64,000 bases of DNA from Vescimonas sanitatis (GTDB lineage: Bacteria > Bacillota > Clostridia > Oscillospirales > Oscillospiraceae). Positions 56,435 through 64,000 of the stretch are shown here, piece after piece. Made by a program: the position numbers and the translations under genes. The notes under the pieces were generated by a model, which worked only from the letters and a program-made list of their open reading frames with translations, searched no databases and had not been told where the DNA came from. Location: positions 1-64,000 of the forward strand of contig NZ_JBMGPW010000008.1 of NCBI RefSeq assembly GCF_049060325.1, read 5' to 3'. The number at the start of each line of letters is the position of its first letter. Position 1 is the first letter of the stretch.

Positions 56435-56467
56435 AAAAAACATCCCCCAACCGGGGGATGTTTTTTT
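56435..56467. terminator. Bidirectional terminator
   Basis: AAAAACATCCCCC and GGGGGATGTTTTTTT around AACC, between convergent genes. Confidence 0.85.
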
Positions 56468-56469
56468 GC

Positions 56470-57183
56470 TTACGAGTATTGGAAACCTCTGCCCGGCTCC
56501 TTGAACTCCGCCACACGCTTGTTGAAGCTGGCGAAGGCCGCGTCCTCGAAGGCCAGCGTGTCCTCGGCGCCCATCTGCCGCAGCAGCCACTTGCACAGCG
56601 GAGGATTTAGGATCAGCAGCGGACCGATCAGCGCCGTAGCGTACAGCCCGCCCCGGCGGAAGCCCTCCGGCTTCGACTCCGGCGTGCGGCCCACGCCCCG
56701 CACGGTGTCAAACCAGCCCTCCGCCTCCGCTGCGTCGTAGTGGAAGCCGAACAGGCTCTTGAAGCCGACGACCTCCATACCGTCAAAGGTGCCCAGGAAG
56801 AAGCTGTTGTGCCGCTTCATCATGGTGTACCGCACCCGCCCGGGCAGAATGCCCAGCCCCTGTATGGTGTCGGCGCTGTCGCTTTCTATGGCGGCGGAAA
56901 ACACGTCCGGCGCGTTGCCGGTCAGCAGGATCAGCTGTCCCGCGTCCGCCCTTGCGGCGATGTCCGCGGCATAGGGCCGCAGGGCGTCCGCCGCCAGACG
57001 CAGCCCCTGCTCCGTGGTACTGCCCATATAGACCAGCGCCACATCCTCCGTGAGGAACCGGGGTTTGCTATGCAGGTCCGTCTCTATGATCTCCAGCGCC
57101 GGGCAGCAGCGCTTCAGATAGTAGATGTTCTGCAGATCGCCGTACAGGTTGCAGACCTCCGGAAACAGAATTTCCGCCTTCAT
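56470..57183 (-). CDS. GatD-like glutamine amidotransferase subunit lacking catalytic residues
   Basis: 237 residues. The CobB/CobQ-type GATase fold is visible: FPEVCNLYGDLQNIYYLKRC, VALVYMGSTTEQGLRLA, GGLYATALIGPLLILNPPLC. GatD with MurT amidates lipid II D-Glu. Here the nucleophile elbow reads LLTGNAPD, with no cysteine, and the usual HGPLL histidine position reads IGPLL. So ammonia release from glutamine is unlikely. Its ATG overlaps the murT stop by four bases, as in normal pairs. It may be a regulatory or divergent subunit. Confidence 0.75.
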   Translation of the reverse strand: MKAEILFPEVCNLYGDLQNIYYLKRCCPALEIIETDLHSKPRFLTEDVALVYMGSTTEQGLRLAADALRPYAADIAARADAGQLILLTGNAPDVFSAAIESDSADTIQGLGILPGRVRYTMMKRHNSFFLGTFDGMEVVGFKSLFGFHYDAAEAEGWFDTVRGVGRTPESKPEGFRRGGLYATALIGPLLILNPPLCKWLLRQMGAEDTLAFEDAAFASFNKRVAEFKEPGRGFQYS

Positions 57184-58565
57184 TGCGCGCCCTCCTTTGC
57201 CAGCAGCTTTTCCTTCAGCTTTTCCCTGACCCGGAAGGCCAGGGGCGTGCCGTCCACGCCGTAGAGCAGATACACGTCGTCGCCGGGGGTCAGCGGCAAC
57301 AGCTCCAGGGCGGCGAACTCGTCCTCGGCCAGCCGTATCTTCTGCCGGGGGATGCCCGCCAGCAGCAGCCGCAGCTGGTAGTCATAGGCCCGCGGCCCGG
57401 CGCAGACCAGGCACGTCACATCATCGCTGTTCAGGAATTCAAAATCCGTGTCGTACATCCAGCTGGGGTTTTCCGACCAGCTTTTGGCCACGCCCAGGCA
57501 GTTCATCATCAGCAGCAGCTCCTTCTTCCCCGGCTTGGACCGGATATAGTCGAAGTTGCGGGAGCAGGCCAGAGCGTTCTTGTCCTTGGACATCTGCATA
57601 ATGACCTTCACGCCGCCGATCTCCTCCTCGGACAGCCGGCTGGCGGGGATCTTCACCTCCGCCATGCGGCGGGCGATGGTGCCGTGGTCATAGCCCAGCC
57701 GCCGCAGGGCGGCGATAACCGTCACCGTGTTGTAGATGTTGTGCAGGCTGTCGGTGATGAGGGTGTACGGGTATTCCTGCCCCGCCTCCCGTATGCACAT
57801 GGTGTGGGCGGCGGTGTCCACCTTTGTGGCCAGATAGTCGCAGTCGGGGGAGTGGAAGCCGCAGCTCTCGCACACGGCCCGGCCGATGTGGTGGTAGCGG
57901 CGGTATTCATACCGCAGCTTCCCGGCGCATCGGGGGCAGATACGCATATCGTTCAGCAGGTTCTCGCATTCCGTCACGTCGGTGGGCAGCCGGTCGATGC
58001 CGAAATACACCCGCTGGTTCTCCGGCGCCACAGTGCAGGAGATCAGGTCGTCGGCGTTGAGGATCAGCTTGCTTTCCTTAGGCAGGGACCGGGTCAGAAT
58101 GTCCGCGATGTAGCCCGGATGGGCGTTCCGCATGATGGAGTCCCGGAACAGGTTGGTGATGACGATGTGCTCCGGCTTCACATAGGGATAGATCCTGGGC
58201 GCGGAGCGCTCGTCGATCTCCAGGATCGCCAGGTCGTACTCCGGCTTGACCCGGCCCAGCAGGCCACAGCCCTTCAGCAGCGCCGTGCTGACGCCGGAGA
58301 TGATGTTGCTGCCCGCCCGGTTGCTGAGTACGGTCTTGCCCTCGGCGGTGAGCACGTCGTTCAGCATATTGGCCACGGTGGTCTTGCCGTTGGTGCCGGT
58401 GACGGCTATGATGTGCTCCGGCTTGCCGATATACTTCAAAAAGTCCGGACACAGCTTCACCGCCAGACTGCCGGGAAAGTCCGTGCCGTTGTGGCGGGTG
58501 ATCTTCAGCGCCGGGATGGACAGCTTTGCCATCCACAGCGCAAACAGGAACCGCAGTTTACCCAT
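57180..58565 (-). CDS. murT: MurT-like Mur ligase
   Basis: 461 residues. The ATP loop is VTGTNGKTTVANML. A zinc-ribbon insert typical of MurT is CPRCAGKLRYEYRRYHHIGR then CESCGF. DUF1727 forms the C-terminus (SRNFDYIRSKPGKKELLLMM, VCAGPRAYDYQLRLLLAG). MurT activates the D-Glu carboxyl of lipid II for amidation. The start is the second ATG (58565) with GGAGGAATGAC upstream. Its gatD partner appears catalytically dead, so MurT may use free ammonia or a different substrate. Confidence 0.85.
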   Translation of the reverse strand: MGKLRFLFALWMAKLSIPALKITRHNGTDFPGSLAVKLCPDFLKYIGKPEHIIAVTGTNGKTTVANMLNDVLTAEGKTVLSNRAGSNIISGVSTALLKGCGLLGRVKPEYDLAILEIDERSAPRIYPYVKPEHIVITNLFRDSIMRNAHPGYIADILTRSLPKESKLILNADDLISCTVAPENQRVYFGIDRLPTDVTECENLLNDMRICPRCAGKLRYEYRRYHHIGRAVCESCGFHSPDCDYLATKVDTAAHTMCIREAGQEYPYTLITDSLHNIYNTVTVIAALRRLGYDHGTIARRMAEVKIPASRLSEEEIGGVKVIMQMSKDKNALACSRNFDYIRSKPGKKELLLMMNCLGVAKSWSENPSWMYDTDFEFLNSDDVTCLVCAGPRAYDYQLRLLLAGIPRQKIRLAEDEFAALELLPLTPGDDVYLLYGVDGTPLAFRVREKLKEKLLAKEGAQ

Positions 58566-58567
58566 TG

Positions 58568-59194
58568 TCATTCCTCCAGAGCGATGGCGCGGCAGGAGCA
58601 GCCATCGGCATTCTCAAATTTCAGGGGCAGCGTAACGAACGTGAAGCGTCGGCCCAGCAGCTTGTCCAGCCCCTTGAGGTTCTCGGTGTTCACAAAGTCC
58701 GCGCCCAGCAGTGTCATGTGGTTGGGAAAATCCACGCTGTCGCAGGGGTCCAGCGAGATGGTGTCCTCGCCCACGCCCTTCAGCGGCAGGCCGGCCAGAT
58801 ATGCCGCCGCCTCCGTCGTCAGGCAAGGGAAGTCCTCGTAGTAGTCCGGTGTGCCCCACTTTTTGTCCCAGCCGGTGCAGAACAGCACGAAGTCCGCGCC
58901 GTTCAGGTCATAGCTCTGCAGCAGCGGCAGGGTAATGGCGCGCTGCCCCCGGCAGTCCACCACCACGGCGGGACCGGCGAACTTCGCCGCGTCATAGCGG
59001 TCCAGCGCCGTACCGTCACGGAGCATATGGGCCGGGGCGTCCATGTGGGTGCCAGTATGGGAGAACATATGCAGCAGCGTCTCCCGGTAGCCGCACTGGT
59101 CGATCGTGCAGGCGGTGGTCAGCCGGGGCTGCTCCGTGCCGGGATACACCGGCATATCGTTCCGTATGGTGTGGGTCAGCTCATGTGCCGTCAT
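58568..59194 (-). CDS. Cyclase family protein (kynurenine formamidase-like)
   Basis: 208 residues. The metal-binding signature HTGTHMDAPAHML is exact for the cyclase/KynB family of amidohydrolases. YPGTEQPRL and GVGEDTISLDPCDSVDFPNH are further conserved parts. The substrate cannot be told from sequence; kynurenine formamide, isatin and polyketide hydrolases all share the fold. It overlaps the mnmG stop by four bases and precedes murT by two, so the four minus-strand genes form one operon headed by mnmG. Confidence 0.8.
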   Translation of the reverse strand: MTAHELTHTIRNDMPVYPGTEQPRLTTACTIDQCGYRETLLHMFSHTGTHMDAPAHMLRDGTALDRYDAAKFAGPAVVVDCRGQRAITLPLLQSYDLNGADFVLFCTGWDKKWGTPDYYEDFPCLTTEAAAYLAGLPLKGVGEDTISLDPCDSVDFPNHMTLLGADFVNTENLKGLDKLLGRRFTFVTLPLKFENADGCSCRAIALEE

Positions 59195-61080
59195 GCGTCC
59201 GCCTCCTTGTCGTGTGTCTGCAGCCAGATCAGCAGCGCTGCCACGTCTGCCGGTGACACGCCGGACACCCGCCCGGCCTGCCCCACGTTCAGGGGGCGCA
59301 GCGCGCTGAGCTTCTCCCGCGCCTCCAGCCGCAGACCCTGGATGTGGTCGTAGTCCATATCCGGCGGCAGCTTCCGGCGCTCCAGCTTCTCAAATTCCGC
59401 CACCTGCCGTTGCTGGCGCTGGATATAGCCCTCGTACTTCACGGTGATCTCCACCTGCTCCCGCACCTCCGCGGGCAGGTCGGGTCGATTTGCGTCGAAT
59501 TCTGTCAGGTCCGCATAGGTCAACTGGGGCCGCCGCAGCAGATCGATCAGGCGGCAGCCGCTGTCCACGGCGGCGGTGCCCCGTTCTGTTAGCAGGGCGT
59601 TCAGCTCCGGCGTGCCGGGTATGCCCGTGCGCTCCAGCCGCCGTATCTCCTTTGCCACGGCTTCGTACTTGGCCTCCACCGCCGCCAGCCGTTCATCGCT
59701 GACCAGCCCCAGCTCGTGCCCGATAGGGCACAGCCGCGCATCGGCGTTGTCCTGCCGCAGCAGCAGCCGGTATTCCGACCGGCTGGTCATCATGCGGTAC
59801 GGCTCCTCGGTGCCCTTGGTCACCAGGTCGTCGATCAGTGTGCCGATATAGCTCTCGCTCCGCTTGAGCACCAGCGGCTCCCGGCCCTGCAGCTTCAGCG
59901 CCGCGTTCACGCCGGCCACAAAGCCCTGCACCGCCGCCTCCTCATAGCCGGAGGAGCCGTTGAACTGCCCTGCACCGTACAGGCCGGGCACTGCCTTTAC
60001 CTCCAGTGTGGGCAGCAGCGCCAGCGGGTCGATGCAGTCGTACTCAATGGCGTAGGCCGGCCGCATCATCACTGCGTGCTCCAGCCCCGGCACCGTGTGC
60101 AGCATCTCCAGCTGCACCTCCTCCGGCATGGAGGACGAGAAGCCCTGTACATACAGCTCCTCGGTGTCCAGCCCCATAGGCTCGATAAACAGCTGGTGCC
60201 GGAGCTTGTCCGCAAAGCGCACCACCTTCGTCTCGATGGACGGGCAGTACCGGGGGCCGATGCCTTCGATGACCCCGGAATAGATGGGGCTGCGGTCCAG
60301 ATTTTCCCGTATGATCCGGTGTGTCTCCTCGTTGGTGTAGGTCAGATAGCACACCGCCCGGTTTTCCGGCACGTCCTTTGTCTCAAAGCTGAAGGGCAGC
60401 GGATCCGGGTCGCCCTCCTGTATCTCCATTTTGCTGAAGTCCACGCTGCCCCGGTGTATCCGCGGCGGCGTGCCGGTCTTGAACCGCCGCAGGGGCAGTC
60501 CCAGTGCCCGCAGGCTGTCCGTCAGGGCGTTGGCTGGGTGCAGGCCGTCCGGCCCGGAGGACTCAATGCACTCGCCCACGATGGTCTGCCCGGTCAGGTA
60601 GGTGCCCGTGCACAGAATGACCGCCCGGGCGCCCAGCACCGCGCCGGTGCGGAGCACCACGGCGGCGGCATGGCCGTTCCCGTCGCAGCGTATCTCCGTT
60701 ACCTCCGCCTGCCGCAGCGTCAGCCCCGGCTGCAATTCCAGCGTGTGCTTCATCACCTGCTGGTATTTCCGCCGGTCCGCCTGGGCCCGCAGGGACCACA
60801 CGGCGGGGCCCTTGCCCCGGTTCAGCATCCGGTACTGGATGCAGGCCCTGTCCGCCGCCCGGGCCATCTCGCCCCCCAGTGCGTCCAGCTCCCGGACCAG
60901 GTGACCCTTGCCGGTGCCGCCGATGGCCGGGTTGCAGGGCATATTCCCCACCGCGTCAAGGCTCACCGTCAGGCAGACGGTCTTCATGCCCATCCGGGCC
61001 GCCGCCAGGGCGGCCTCGATGCCCGCGTGCCCCGCGCCGATGACGGCCACATCATAGTCGCCGCCGTGAAACTCTCTCAT
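59191..61080 (-). CDS. mnmG: tRNA uridine-5-carboxymethylaminomethyl modification enzyme MnmG (GidA)
   Basis: 629 residues, full length. The FAD-binding start is VAVIGAGHAGIEAALAAARM, and CNPAIGGTGKGHLVRELDAL is the first GidA signature. GLYGAGQFNGSSGYEEAAVQ is the second. The C-terminal helical MnmE-binding domain is present (RRPQLTYADL, YIQRQQRQVAEFEKLE). With MnmE it modifies wobble uridines of several tRNAs. It is a core chromosomal gene, the first of a four-gene operon with cyclase, murT and gatD-like genes. Confidence 0.95.
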   Translation of the reverse strand: MREFHGGDYDVAVIGAGHAGIEAALAAARMGMKTVCLTVSLDAVGNMPCNPAIGGTGKGHLVRELDALGGEMARAADRACIQYRMLNRGKGPAVWSLRAQADRRKYQQVMKHTLELQPGLTLRQAEVTEIRCDGNGHAAAVVLRTGAVLGARAVILCTGTYLTGQTIVGECIESSGPDGLHPANALTDSLRALGLPLRRFKTGTPPRIHRGSVDFSKMEIQEGDPDPLPFSFETKDVPENRAVCYLTYTNEETHRIIRENLDRSPIYSGVIEGIGPRYCPSIETKVVRFADKLRHQLFIEPMGLDTEELYVQGFSSSMPEEVQLEMLHTVPGLEHAVMMRPAYAIEYDCIDPLALLPTLEVKAVPGLYGAGQFNGSSGYEEAAVQGFVAGVNAALKLQGREPLVLKRSESYIGTLIDDLVTKGTEEPYRMMTSRSEYRLLLRQDNADARLCPIGHELGLVSDERLAAVEAKYEAVAKEIRRLERTGIPGTPELNALLTERGTAAVDSGCRLIDLLRRPQLTYADLTEFDANRPDLPAEVREQVEITVKYEGYIQRQQRQVAEFEKLERRKLPPDMDYDHIQGLRLEAREKLSALRPLNVGQAGRVSGVSPADVAALLIWLQTHDKEADA

Positions 61081-61237
61081 CAGGTGCTCACCTCACCACA
61101 TAAGACTGCTTGAACACTTTATTATACTATACAGCACACAACAGCGCAAGAGTGTTACACAGAAATAACCCATAGGTATTGTGCAATGTGCAATAAAAGT
61201 TTACAAAAGCTTTATACATAATATCCAATTTTGCGCT

Positions 61238-61265
61238 TGTTATCCGGGCTGCCGCGGCATATAAT
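61238..61265 (+). promoter_or_regulatory. Promoter of the microprotein gene
   Basis: TTGTTA (61238-61243), 16 bp, TATAAT (61260-61265). Confidence 0.55.
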
Positions 61266-61302
61266 AACACTGTAAAACGGAAGAAAGGAGCGTGATATCA
61301 CC

Positions 61303-61380
61303 ATGACGACAACTTGGATCTGGGGTGACCTGGATGACATGATCTTTGCCGACAGCGACTGGGAAGTGAGCCAGCGGTAA
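61303..61380 (+). CDS. 25-residue Trp/Asp-rich microprotein
   Basis: MTTTWIWGDLDDMIFADSDW then EVSQR. A good AAGAAAGGAG site lies 13 bases upstream, with a promoter before it and a hairpin terminator after it (61398-61427), so the unit is complete. It is strongly acidic with three tryptophans. It could be a small regulatory protein or a leader peptide. I recognise no family. Confidence 0.5.
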   Translation: MTTTWIWGDLDDMIFADSDWEVSQR

Positions 61381-61397
61381 GGCATACCGATGAGGAA

Positions 61398-61427
61398 ACC
61401 ACGCGAAAGCGTGGTGATTTGCTTTTT
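61398..61427 (+). terminator. Terminator after the microprotein
   Basis: ACCACGC-GAAA-GCGTGGT, then a T-rich run with CTTTTTT. A second hairpin, AAGAGACGGC/GCCGTCTCTT, follows at 61502-61525. Confidence 0.7.
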
Positions 61428-61565
61428 TATGGGTGTTTTTCGACAGAAAACGCCTCCTGCACATAGATCGCAAAGCCTGATCCCCGCGCAGCAAAGATGA
61501 AAAGAGACGGCCAACGCCGTCTCTTATTTGTTATTTTCGGTTGCTCTTAATGAGATATTCGTGAT

Positions 61566-61613
61566 ACCTTAACGATATTTTAGCGTTACCTTAGCGATAA
61601 TGTATGTTATAAT
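61566..61613 (+). promoter_or_regulatory. Two direct repeats and -10 box ahead of the sensor kinase
   Basis: ACCTTAACGATATT (61566-61579) and ACCTTAGCGATAAT (61588-61601) are spaced 22 bp, two helical turns, and TATAAT follows at 61608-61613. This is the pattern of an OmpR/KdpE-type binding site, so autoregulation is likely. Confidence 0.55.
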
Positions 61614-61642
61614 AACGTCATCAAAAGGAGGGGAGGGCGGCT

Positions 61643-62743
61643 ATGACCGGTAAGCAAGCCCGCCGGAGACAGCTGCTGCGGACCATTGGCCTGCACTTTT
61701 CCGGCATGGATGTTCTGAAGGCGCTGGGACTCTACCTGGCAGCCGTTATGTGCTGTCTGCTGCTTCGCAGCTTCGATATGCACAACGACACCAGCTACGT
61801 AGCCATGATCTTTCTGCTGGATGTGTTCCTTACCGCCTACTGGACGGACGGCTATCTGCTGGGCATCATCATGGCAGTGGTGGGGGTGTTCAGCGTGGAC
61901 ATCATCTTTACCTACCCCTTCTGGCATATCAGCTTTACGCTGACGGGCTTTCCGCTGACGTTCCTGGTGATGATGACCATCTCCATCCTGACCGCTACCG
62001 TTACCAGCCGGGCCAAGCAGACCGAGCAGGTGCGCCGGGAGGCCGACCGCGAAAAGATGTATGCCGACCTGCTGCGCGCCGTGTCTCACGACATCCGCAC
62101 GCCGCTGACCGGTATCGTGGGCGCCACCAACGTTCTGCTGGAGCAGGACGGCGGACTGACGCAGGAGCAGCGCCAGCAGCTGCTGCGATCCACCAACGAG
62201 GACGCCCAGTGGCTCATCCGCATTGTAGAGAATTTGCTGTCCATCACACGCATAAGCTCTGAGGAGGCTAAGGTCAAGAAAGAGCCGGAGCCGGCGGAGG
62301 AGGTCATCGAGTCCGCCGTGGCCAAGACCCACAAGCACTACCCGGAGGTGGATATCCGTGTCCATCTGCCGGATGAACTGATGATGGTGCCCATGGATCC
62401 CCTGCTGATGGAGCAGGTACTGGTGAACCTGATGGAGAACGCCGTCATCCACGGCGAGACCCACCATATCGACGTGACCCTGTCCAGCGAGGGCAACTGC
62501 GCGGTGTTCACTGTGGCGGACGACGGCCGCGGCATTCCCCAGCACCTGCTGCCCCGGCTGTTCGACGGCTCCGCCCGCAGCGACCGCAGCAGTGACGGCA
62601 AGCGCAGCATGGGCATTGGCCTGTCCGTGTGCCGCACCATTGTGCTGGCCCACGGCGGCGTGATACGGGGAGACAACAGACAGGAGGGCGGCGCGGTCTT
62701 CACCGTGACCCTGCCCATGAAAGGAGAAAACGATGAAGATTAA
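61643..62743 (+). CDS. KdpD-like sensor histidine kinase
   Basis: 366 residues. There are four membrane segments (about 25-125, DUF4118-like: YLAAVMCCLLLRSF, FLLDVFLTAYWTDGYLLGII). The dimerisation box is AVSHDIRTPLTGIVGATNVL with the phospho-His. The ATPase domain has N-box MEQVLVNLMENAVIH, DDGRGIP and MGIGLSVCRTIV. It lacks the large N-terminal KdpD/USP part, so it is the short kind found next to KdpE-like regulators. The signal is unknown; potassium or envelope stress is possible. It overlaps the regulator gene by 11 bp. Confidence 0.85.
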   Translation: MTGKQARRRQLLRTIGLHFSGMDVLKALGLYLAAVMCCLLLRSFDMHNDTSYVAMIFLLDVFLTAYWTDGYLLGIIMAVVGVFSVDIIFTYPFWHISFTLTGFPLTFLVMMTISILTATVTSRAKQTEQVRREADREKMYADLLRAVSHDIRTPLTGIVGATNVLLEQDGGLTQEQRQQLLRSTNEDAQWLIRIVENLLSITRISSEEAKVKKEPEPAEEVIESAVAKTHKHYPEVDIRVHLPDELMMVPMDPLLMEQVLVNLMENAVIHGETHHIDVTLSSEGNCAVFTVADDGRGIPQHLLPRLFDGSARSDRSSDGKRSMGIGLSVCRTIVLAHGGVIRGDNRQEGGAVFTVTLPMKGENDED

Positions 62744-63440
62744 AGACAAAGTCCTGATCGTGGAGGATGAGCAGTCCATCAGCAACTTTATCTCCATGAT
62801 CCTCACCGCCAACGGCTTCGACACCATCATTGTCCGCACCGGCGAGGAGGCCCTGACCATGATCGCCTCCCATTGCCCGGACATGATCGTCCTGGACCTG
62901 GGCCTGCCCGACATGGACGGCATGGAGGTGCTGAAATCTGTCCGCAAGTGGTCCAATCTGCCGGTGGTGGTGGTTTCTGCCCGCAACCACGAGCACGACA
63001 AGGTGGAGGCCCTGGATTACGGCGCCGACGACTATCTGGTCAAGCCCTTCGGCACCTCCGAACTGCTGGCCCGCATCCGCACCGCCATCCGCCACACCCG
63101 CACCACCCTTTCCAACACCCAGATCGCCCAGTCCGGCAAGTTCGTCACCGGCGATCTGACCATCGACTATGATAAGCACCAGGTGCTGATGAACGGCGAG
63201 AACGCCGGATTGACCGTCAATGAGTACAAGATCGTGGCCCTGCTGGGCAAGTACGCCGGCAAGGTCCTGACCTACGACTTCATTATCCGGGAGCTGTGGG
63301 GGCCCAAGGCCAAGACCGACAATCAGATCCTCCGGGTGAATATGGCCAACATCCGCCGCAAGATCGAGCCTACCCCCGGCAACCCCCAGTATATTTTCAC
63401 CGAGGTGGGCGTCGGCTACCGTATGCGCGAGGGAGACTGA
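62733..63440 (+). CDS. OmpR/KdpE-like response regulator
   Basis: 235 residues. The receiver domain has acidic VEDEQ, phospho-acceptor Asp55 (MIVLDLGLPDMDG), T/S in VVVSAR and Lys in YLVKPFG. The winged-helix output ends NMANIRRKIEPTPGNPQYIF then TEVGVGYRMRE. It pairs with the kinase immediately upstream. The repeats at 61566-61601 are candidate binding sites. A terminator follows. Confidence 0.9.
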   Translation: MKIKDKVLIVEDEQSISNFISMILTANGFDTIIVRTGEEALTMIASHCPDMIVLDLGLPDMDGMEVLKSVRKWSNLPVVVVSARNHEHDKVEALDYGADDYLVKPFGTSELLARIRTAIRHTRTTLSNTQIAQSGKFVTGDLTIDYDKHQVLMNGENAGLTVNEYKIVALLGKYAGKVLTYDFIIRELWGPKAKTDNQILRVNMANIRRKIEPTPGNPQYIFTEVGVGYRMREGD

Positions 63441-63454
63441 TACATACCGAGAAG

Positions 63455-63482
63455 AAAAGACCGCCTGCGGGCGGTCTTTTTC
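63455..63482 (+). terminator. Terminator after the two-component operon
   Basis: AAAAGACCGCC and GGCGGTCTTTT pair around TGCG. Confidence 0.85.
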
Positions 63483-63692
63483 ATGTGCGGCGCGTTTCTT
63501 TTAAGGAAAATATCTGCCGACACGAACCGACGCTTAACGGAAATTTTATAATGTACGGATAAAGAAAAACCGCATTTCCGCTGTCACTGTGTTAAGAAAC
63601 GCCAGCCCGTATTTACAGGGCGGTTTTTTCGCAGTAAGATACAAACACGCCCGCCGCGGCGCGGCGGGGGAAACTTGTAAGGAGAGAAAACA
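63483..63692 (+). other. Intergenic leader of the symporter gene
   Basis: No gene. A weak hairpin with T run (AACGCCAGCCC...GGGCGGTTTTTT, 63597-63627) lies between the two-component terminator and the symporter and might attenuate it. Confidence 0.4.
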
Positions 63693-64000
63693 ATGGAAGA
63701 AAGAAAAGGCTTTGGATCCAATTTCGGATTCCTGATGGCCGCGGTCGGCTCGGCGGTCGGCCTGGGCAACATCTGGGGCTTCCCCAATAAGATGGGCGCC
63801 TGCGGCGGCTTCACGTTCCTCATCATTTACCTCATTTTGGCTGTTTGCTGCGGCTTCATCGTCATGGTGGGCGAGTTGGCCATTGGTCGTAAGACAGGCA
63901 AGGGCGCTGTGGCGGCATATAAGGCCCTTAGCAAGAAGTTCAGCTGGATGGGCTGGATGGGCATCCTGTCCGCGTTCTTCATCCTGTTCTTCTACTGCGC
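63693..64000 (+). CDS. Sodium:neurotransmitter symporter family protein, 3'-truncated by window end
   Basis: The first 102 residues are seen. FGSNFGFLMAAVGSAVGLGN then IWGFPNKMGACGGFTFLIIY is the NSS/LeuT-family start, with the unwound helix-1 substrate and sodium site (AVGSAVGLGNIW). Helices 1-3 are present. The family imports amino acids with sodium. ATG 63693 follows AAGGAGAGAAAACA. The gene runs off the window. Confidence 0.9.
   Translation, partial: MEERKGFGSNFGFLMAAVGSAVGLGNIWGFPNKMGACGGFTFLIIYLILAVCCGFIVMVGELAIGRKTGKGAVAAYKALSKKFSWMGWMGILSAFFILFFYC

Noticed and set aside
57183..58841. 552-codon plus-strand frame opposite murT
   Set aside because: Shadow of the MurT gene; His/Gln/Val-rich composition and no motif.
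59716..61113. 465-codon plus-strand frame opposite mnmG
   Set aside because: Shadow of the conserved MnmG gene.
61607..63001. 464-codon minus-strand frame opposite the two-component genes
   Set aside because: Shadow of kinase and regulator, which have all expected motifs.

Overview
The window is a high-GC gut-type Clostridia (Oscillospiraceae-like Bacillota) chromosome or metagenome bin. The evidence is gram-positive ribosome binding sites, Tn4451-type and ICE-type genes typical of gut Clostridia, a tet(W/O/32)-style leader, a MurT/GatD pair, and GLUG-repeat surface proteins. A single N at 617 sits between two identical 137-bp copies and is probably an assembly join, so the first 616 bases may not truly adjoin the rest.

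Region 1 (about 959-24901) is the backbone of an integrative conjugative element. It holds a ribbon-helix-helix protein, PrgI, VirB4-type proteins, an NlpC/P60 wall hydrolase, accessory DUF genes, a MobP-type relaxase with its RHH partner, a VirD4 coupling protein, a TOPRIM protein, two HEPN/MNT-type gene pairs, a VbhA/Fic remnant and DinD. Its virB4 gene is split by an 8.66-kb Tn4451-like mobilizable transposon (3142-11800). That transposon carries a TnpX-like serine recombinase, an Rpn-type nuclease, a tetracycline ribosomal-protection gene with leader-peptide attenuator, DUF3847, a MobL relaxase, a Cys-rich VLP protein and TnpW.

Region 2 (about 25400-32075) holds two related tyrosine recombinases. 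Each is paired with a homing-endonuclease-associated-repeat protein and with inverted repeats that enclose an outward-pointing promoter. The second recombinase lies behind a cobalamin riboswitch and an intrinsic terminator. Downstream of it, 29-bp inverted repeats flank a consensus promoter that drives a roughly 465-nt structured leader ending in tandem terminators. I read this as a probable corrinoid-linked DNA-inversion switch. Between the modules lie a DUF1275 membrane protein and a LysR regulator.

Region 3 (32291-44414) is a single-strand cluster: an ExbB-like channel, an ExbD-like DUF2149 protein, a 2035-aa GLUG surface protein, two secreted alpha/alpha-toroid proteins and a DUF4430 lipoprotein. 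Toroid plus DUF4430 is the domain pair that builds intrinsic factor and transcobalamin. Together with the riboswitch next door, this suggests an ion-gradient-energised corrinoid-capture machine in a single-membrane bacterium. This is the most exciting candidate system in the window.

Region 4 (about 44600-53840) is a second mobile zone. It holds an XRE regulator, a long structured leader, an AbrB-like protein, a frameshifted serine recombinase, an AlbA_2/Schlafen-like regulator inserted between two recombinase 3' ends, an AT-rich Sll1717-type P-loop ATPase, a tRNA-Ala 3' remnant with a duplicated attachment core, and truncated ICE genes.

Region 5 (53849-64000) looks like ordinary chromosome. 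It includes a radical SAM/SPASM enzyme overlapping a membrane protein with a Gly/Cys/Ala tail (a likely peptide-modification pair), MurT with a GatD that lacks both catalytic residues, a cyclase, MnmG, a 25-codon microprotein, a KdpDE-like two-component system and the start of a sodium:neurotransmitter symporter.
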